From: Rossellomorea pakistanensis
GTDB lineage: Bacteria > Bacillota > Bacilli > Bacillales > Bacillaceae_B
DNA length: 35,887 nucleotides
NCBI RefSeq assembly: GCF_016908495.1
Contig: NZ_JAFBDZ010000011.1
Location: 1 to 35,887, forward strand
Direction of reading: 5' to 3'
The notes beneath the pieces were generated by a model. The model did not search any database. It saw nothing but the letters and a program-made list of their open reading frames with translations, and was not told the DNA's origin. Made by a program: the position numbers and the translations under genes. Positions 33,281 through 35,887 of this stretch are shown here, piece after piece; within the stretch, counting starts at the first letter, position 1, and every line of letters starts with the position of its first letter.

Positions 33281-34285
33281 CTAATTACCAATTATTTTTT
33301 CGGCAATCGATGTATTAACTAACGTACTATGATCGATTTCCTTTGGTAACTCTCTGGCTTCATCCATAATCGTTTGTAGGTTATTCCACTCTTCTTCATC
33401 TAGTATTGGATCTGTAGCAAATGATCCTTGACTTTTATAGCGATCAATAACCGTTTCAATAATGTCGAGTTCAGTATCTTCGAAATAAGGTTCAATGACT
33501 TTCGCGATTTCTTCTGCATTGTTTTCTTGTACCCATTGTTGTGCTTTATAAAGAGCTTTCGTGAATTTTTCCATTGTATCTTTATTTTCTTTCATATAAC
33601 TATCTTTGGACATAAATGTTGTGTACGGGACATGACCGGATTCAGTACCAAATGATGCAATAATATGTCCTTTACCTTCCTTTTCAAAGATGGATGCTGT
33701 AGGTTCAAAGAGTTGAACATAATCGCCAGTTCCTGATGCAAAGGCATTTGGTATATTGGCGAAGTCAACATTTTGAATCAGATTCAAATCGTTATGTGGA
33801 TCAATTCCATGCTGTTTTAAGACAAATTCCCCTACCATTTGAGGCATTCCACCTTTACGCTGTCCAAGGAATGTAGAATCCTTCAATTGTTCCCACTGAA
33901 AGTCCTCCACTTTCTCCCTAGCTACCAAGAATGTTCCATCAGTTTGTGTGAGCTGAGCAAAGTTGATGACAGGATCATCGGAGCCTTGTGCATGAACATA
34001 GATGGATGTTTCTGAACCAACTAATGCAACATCTGCACCATCTGAGAGTAGAGTTGTCATCGTTTTGTCTCCACCCCATGTTGTAGTAAGTTCGATTTCC
34101 AAGCCTTCCTCTTTAAAGAAACCTTTTTCAATAGCAACATATTGGGGAGCATAAAATATAGAACGAGTGACCTCCGCAATGCGTACCTTTTCAACGGCTT
34201 CTTCTTTTTGTGTGCAACCCCATAATCCAACAGTAAGTATGACAACCAGAAATAGTGAAACACTATATTTAACCCACACTTTCAT
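33281..34285 (-). CDS. ytlA: ABC transporter substrate-binding lipoprotein, NMT1/SsuA type (YtlA)
   Basis: 334 residues. Lipoprotein signal MKVWVKYSVSLFLVVILTVGLWGC with lipidated Cys 24. The mature protein is a periplasmic-binding type 2 domain of the NMT1/THI5/TauA/SsuA superfamily (RIAEVTRSIFYAPQYVAIEKGFFKEEGLEIEL is its first lobe; GDKTMTTLLSDGADVALVG follows). The GG-containing KGGMPQMV and EPTASIFEKEGKG segments line the ligand cleft in related proteins. Start ATG at 34285 behind AAGGAGGG. Ligand unknown: sulfonates, nitrate or thiamine-precursor pyrimidines are candidates. A palindrome upstream may be its operator. Confidence 0.92.
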   Translation of the reverse strand: MKVWVKYSVSLFLVVILTVGLWGCTQKEEAVEKVRIAEVTRSIFYAPQYVAIEKGFFKEEGLEIELTTTWGGDKTMTTLLSDGADVALVGSETSIYVHAQGSDDPVINFAQLTQTDGTFLVAREKVEDFQWEQLKDSTFLGQRKGGMPQMVGEFVLKQHGIDPHNDLNLIQNVDFANIPNAFASGTGDYVQLFEPTASIFEKEGKGHIIASFGTESGHVPYTTFMSKDSYMKENKDTMEKFTKALYKAQQWVQENNAEEIAKVIEPYFEDTELDIIETVIDRYKSQGSFATDPILDEEEWNNLQTIMDEARELPKEIDHSTLVNTSIAEKIIGN

Positions 34286-34321
34286 ATAAAACCCTCCTTA
34301 ACTCCTAGATCGCATATGAAT

Positions 34322-34344
34322 CGATATTATTTGCTAAAATATCG
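34322..34344. promoter_or_regulatory. Palindrome between ytlA and ytmA, possible operator
   Basis: CGATATT-N9-AATATCG, a perfect 7-base inverted repeat with 9-base spacing in the 205-base divergent region. It lies 37-59 bases upstream of the ytlA ATG. I do not recognise it as a known box. Confidence 0.5.
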
Positions 34345-34490
34345 TATGTAGACGATAAAAAATGTGTGAATGCCTATTTCTAGAAAACGGCTTTCAATAA
34401 CTTTGGTCGAAAGGAAATGATGCTCTTCTTTCAGCATCTGGAATGAGTAAAAATAGTTGCTATTGAAAGAGTTATCGAAAGGAAGAGACG

Positions 34491-35276
34491 ATGGAAAAAG
34501 ATTTGATCGTTGACAAGTACGATTTTCCTTCTCCAAATCCCCATGTAAAATTATCACTTGTAACCTATCTTTCAGATGGTTTAAAAGTGAAAGGGATGCT
34601 GGCAGAACCAAGAAGACCTGGTGTTTATGACGGTTTTTTATATTTACGGGGTGGAATAAAAAATGTAGGTATGGTCAGGCCAGCCCGTATTGCTCAATTT
34701 GCATACGAAGGATTTATTGTTTTCGCTCCTTTTTATCGAGGGAATCAAGGAGGCGAAGGAAATGAGGATTTTGCAGGTGATGATCGAATCGATGCCTTTT
34801 CAGGATTTGAACTTATACGATCACATCCCCGAGTGAAAAATAAAAGAATTCATGTATTTGGTTTTTCTAGAGGGGGAGTAATGGCTTTATTAACGGCAAT
34901 CCATTACCCTGAAACAATTTCAGTTGTTGTTTGGGGAGGTGTTTCCGATATGATTCTCACCTATTATGAAAGAAATGATTTAAGAAGGATGATGAAAAGG
35001 GTCATTGGAGGATCACCAAAAAAGTTTCCTGAACGCTTTGAATGGAGAACACCACTTTACCATCTTGATGTCCTAAATGCACCCGTTTTAATTATTCATG
35101 GTGAAAAAGATTCAAATGTTTCAGTGGATCACGCTTATAGATTAGAAAAACGCTTAAAAACATTAGGGAAAACGGTCGAATCCCACTATTTTAAAGAGTT
35201 TACACACTACTTTCCACCTGAAATCAATCGAGAAATCGTAACAATGGTATGTCAATGGATGAAGAATCAGATATAG
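34491..35276 (+). CDS. ytmA: Alpha/beta hydrolase, prolyl-oligopeptidase (S9) type (YtmA)
   Basis: 261 residues with a dienelactone-hydrolase/S9-like fold. The catalytic triad can be read: S126 in GFSRGG, D207 in HGEKDSNV and H239 in FTHYFPP. The region FAPFYRGNQGGEGNEDFAGDD is typical of S9 peptidase catalytic domains. It lacks the N-terminal propeller of full-length oligopeptidases, so a small-substrate esterase or peptidase is more likely. Start ATG at 34491 behind GGAAGAGACG. B. subtilis has the same gene next to ytmB and ytlA. True substrate unknown. Confidence 0.9.
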   Translation: MEKDLIVDKYDFPSPNPHVKLSLVTYLSDGLKVKGMLAEPRRPGVYDGFLYLRGGIKNVGMVRPARIAQFAYEGFIVFAPFYRGNQGGEGNEDFAGDDRIDAFSGFELIRSHPRVKNKRIHVFGFSRGGVMALLTAIHYPETISVVVWGGVSDMILTYYERNDLRRMMKRVIGGSPKKFPERFEWRTPLYHLDVLNAPVLIIHGEKDSNVSVDHAYRLEKRLKTLGKTVESHYFKEFTHYFPPEINREIVTMVCQWMKNQI

Positions 35277-35315
35277 CATGCTAAAATATAAGAAAAATGA
35301 TTGGAGAATGTCTAA

Positions 35316-35564
35316 GTGGGAATGGGTCTAGAATTAAACACCATGATTGTAACAAAAAATAACGAATCAAGAGCACAAGAAGGAGAGAATGTATACACAT
35401 TAGTGAAAGAGGGATATCGATTATATCCTATGGAAATTCCGATTGAAGTCCGCAAAACTAAAGGCGGGGAAATAATAGGAACTGGAATGATCAAACAATT
35501 ACGTTGGGAAGATAAAGTAACCCATCTTACATATGAATTAGTTTCATTGAAATCAACTAATTAA
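35316..35564 (+). CDS. ytmB: YtmB, DUF2584 protein
   Basis: 82 residues, soluble, beta-rich. It contains LNTMIVTKNNESRAQEGENV, YTLVKEGYRLYPMEIPIEV and GTGMIKQLRW, characteristic of the DUF2584 family. GTG at 35316 is the best start, because TGGAG is 8 bases upstream; an ATG at 35322 is the alternative. It follows ytmA by 39 bases and is probably co-transcribed. Function unknown. Confidence 0.88.
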   Translation: MGMGLELNTMIVTKNNESRAQEGENVYTLVKEGYRLYPMEIPIEVRKTKGGEIIGTGMIKQLRWEDKVTHLTYELVSLKSTN

Positions 35565-35592
35565 CCTTCACGCTGCTCAATGCAGAATTTAG

Positions 35593-35704
35593 AAAAAGAG
35601 AATGTCCAAAAAGGGAGCTGGAACCATCACAGATAGAAGATCCACCCGAGAATTCAATCTATAGTTATGGTTCCAGACTTATTGGTTTTAGGACAGTCTT
35701 TTTA
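35593..35704. repeat. Dispersed double-hairpin repeat, family A, copy 3
   Basis: Outer pair AAAAAGAG-A-ATGTCC and GGACAGTCTTTTT, inner perfect pair CTGGAACCAT (35618-35627) / ATGGTTCCAG, and AGATAG / CTAT-type pairing inside. It lies 28 bases past the ytmB stop and ends in T5, so it can act as a terminator. Confidence 0.8.
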
Positions 35705-35750
35705 TTGGTAATATCGTAATGATAAGTTTTTATTTGATCCCCAACATATT

Positions 35751-35783
35751 AACATATGCATAAATTTGAAATCTTGTGTATTT
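35751..35783 (+). repeat. Family B fragment
   Basis: AACATATGCATAAATTTGAA followed by ATCTTGTGTATTT matches the first 33 or so bases of B1 and B2 (CATGTGCATAAATTTGAAATC...) with a few changes, in the B2 orientation. Confidence 0.65.
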
Positions 35784-35817
35784 ACCCTTATTTTTCGGTT
35801 TGACCCCCTAATTCCTA

Positions 35818-35887
35818 ACACCAGCTTCGGTAAGCTCGATTTTTCTTAGTTTCTCATTTTGGGGCAATTCCTTCTTCACTTTTTGCC
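35818..35887 (-). CDS. Possible C-terminal end of a gene cut by the window edge
   Basis: A minus-strand frame enters from the right edge and stops with TAG at 35818-35820 after 22 visible codons ending KLRKIELTEAGVRN. The peptide looks protein-like, but the piece is short and not assignable. It could equally be chance or part of a dispersed repeat. Confidence 0.25.

Larger units (their letters stand above)
35565..35817. other. Non-coding stretch after ytmB with repeats A3 and B3
   Basis: Contains family A copy 3 (35593-35704), the likely terminator of ytmA-ytmB (arms followed by T5), and a short family B fragment (35751-35783). No gene is supported. Confidence 0.6.

Noticed and set aside
34327..34611. 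94-residue minus-strand frame at the start of ytmA
   Set aside because: Antisense of the ytmA N-terminal coding region and the divergent promoter region; ytmA has the catalytic triad and conserved context.

Overview
The window looks like chromosomal DNA from a low-GC Gram-positive of the Bacillaceae. The ribosome-binding sites are close to AAAGGAGGTGA, GTG and TTG starts are common, and the gene content and order resemble the Bacillus subtilis trnB-glg, men and ytm-ytl-ytk-luxS neighbourhoods. It is not B. subtilis itself: the order is rearranged and accessory genes and dispersed repeats sit between the conserved blocks. Family and gene names come from sequence recognition only; no database search was run.

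Region 1 (1-1700) is the distal part of a large tRNA array of the type found downstream of an rRNA operon: 15 complete tRNAs plus the 3' end of tRNA-Leu, in the order Leu-Arg-Pro-Ala-Met-Ile(CAT)-Ser-fMet-Asp-Phe-His-Gly-Ile-Asn-Ser-Glu, ending in a terminator. Asp and Phe are separated by about 300 bases that include a tRNA 5' half. Two small minus-strand reading frames follow (1702-2125); one appears to start with ATC.

Region 2 (2268-10200) is a tightly packed glycogen operon, glgB-glgC-glgD-glgA-glgP: branching enzyme, ADP-glucose pyrophosphorylase catalytic and regulatory-type subunits, glycogen synthase and phosphorylase. An accessory stretch follows (10201-13760) with a maltose O-acetyltransferase-like gene, a 672-residue protein carrying a C-terminal SAM methyltransferase domain and an unrecognised N-terminal half, and several intergenic repeats.

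Region 3 (13761-25099) is respiratory: yteA (DksA/TraR-like), then menA on the minus strand divergent from menF-menD-menH-menB and menE on the plus strand, then a cytochrome bd-type quinol oxidase pair (ythA/ythB type) on the minus strand. Together they make menaquinone and an oxidase that would oxidise it. Good sigma-A-type promoters for menA and menF are visible between the divergent genes.

Region 4 (25391-35887) holds a zinc-binding lipoprotein gene behind a Zur-box-like operator, yidD, luxS, ytzI-like, small conserved genes, a ytkC-type holin-like gene, a lipoprotein, ytkD (Nudix/RppH), an ABC transporter of the nitrate/sulfonate/thiamine-precursor type (ytlA-ytlC-ytlD), ytmA (serine hydrolase) and ytmB.

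The most unusual signals are two interspersed intergenic repeat families. Family A is a double hairpin with GGAACCAT/ATGGTTCC arms and GGGCTGTCC-like ends, in three copies. Family B is rich in GTGCATAAA units, in two good copies and one fragment. They occur together at two of the loci.
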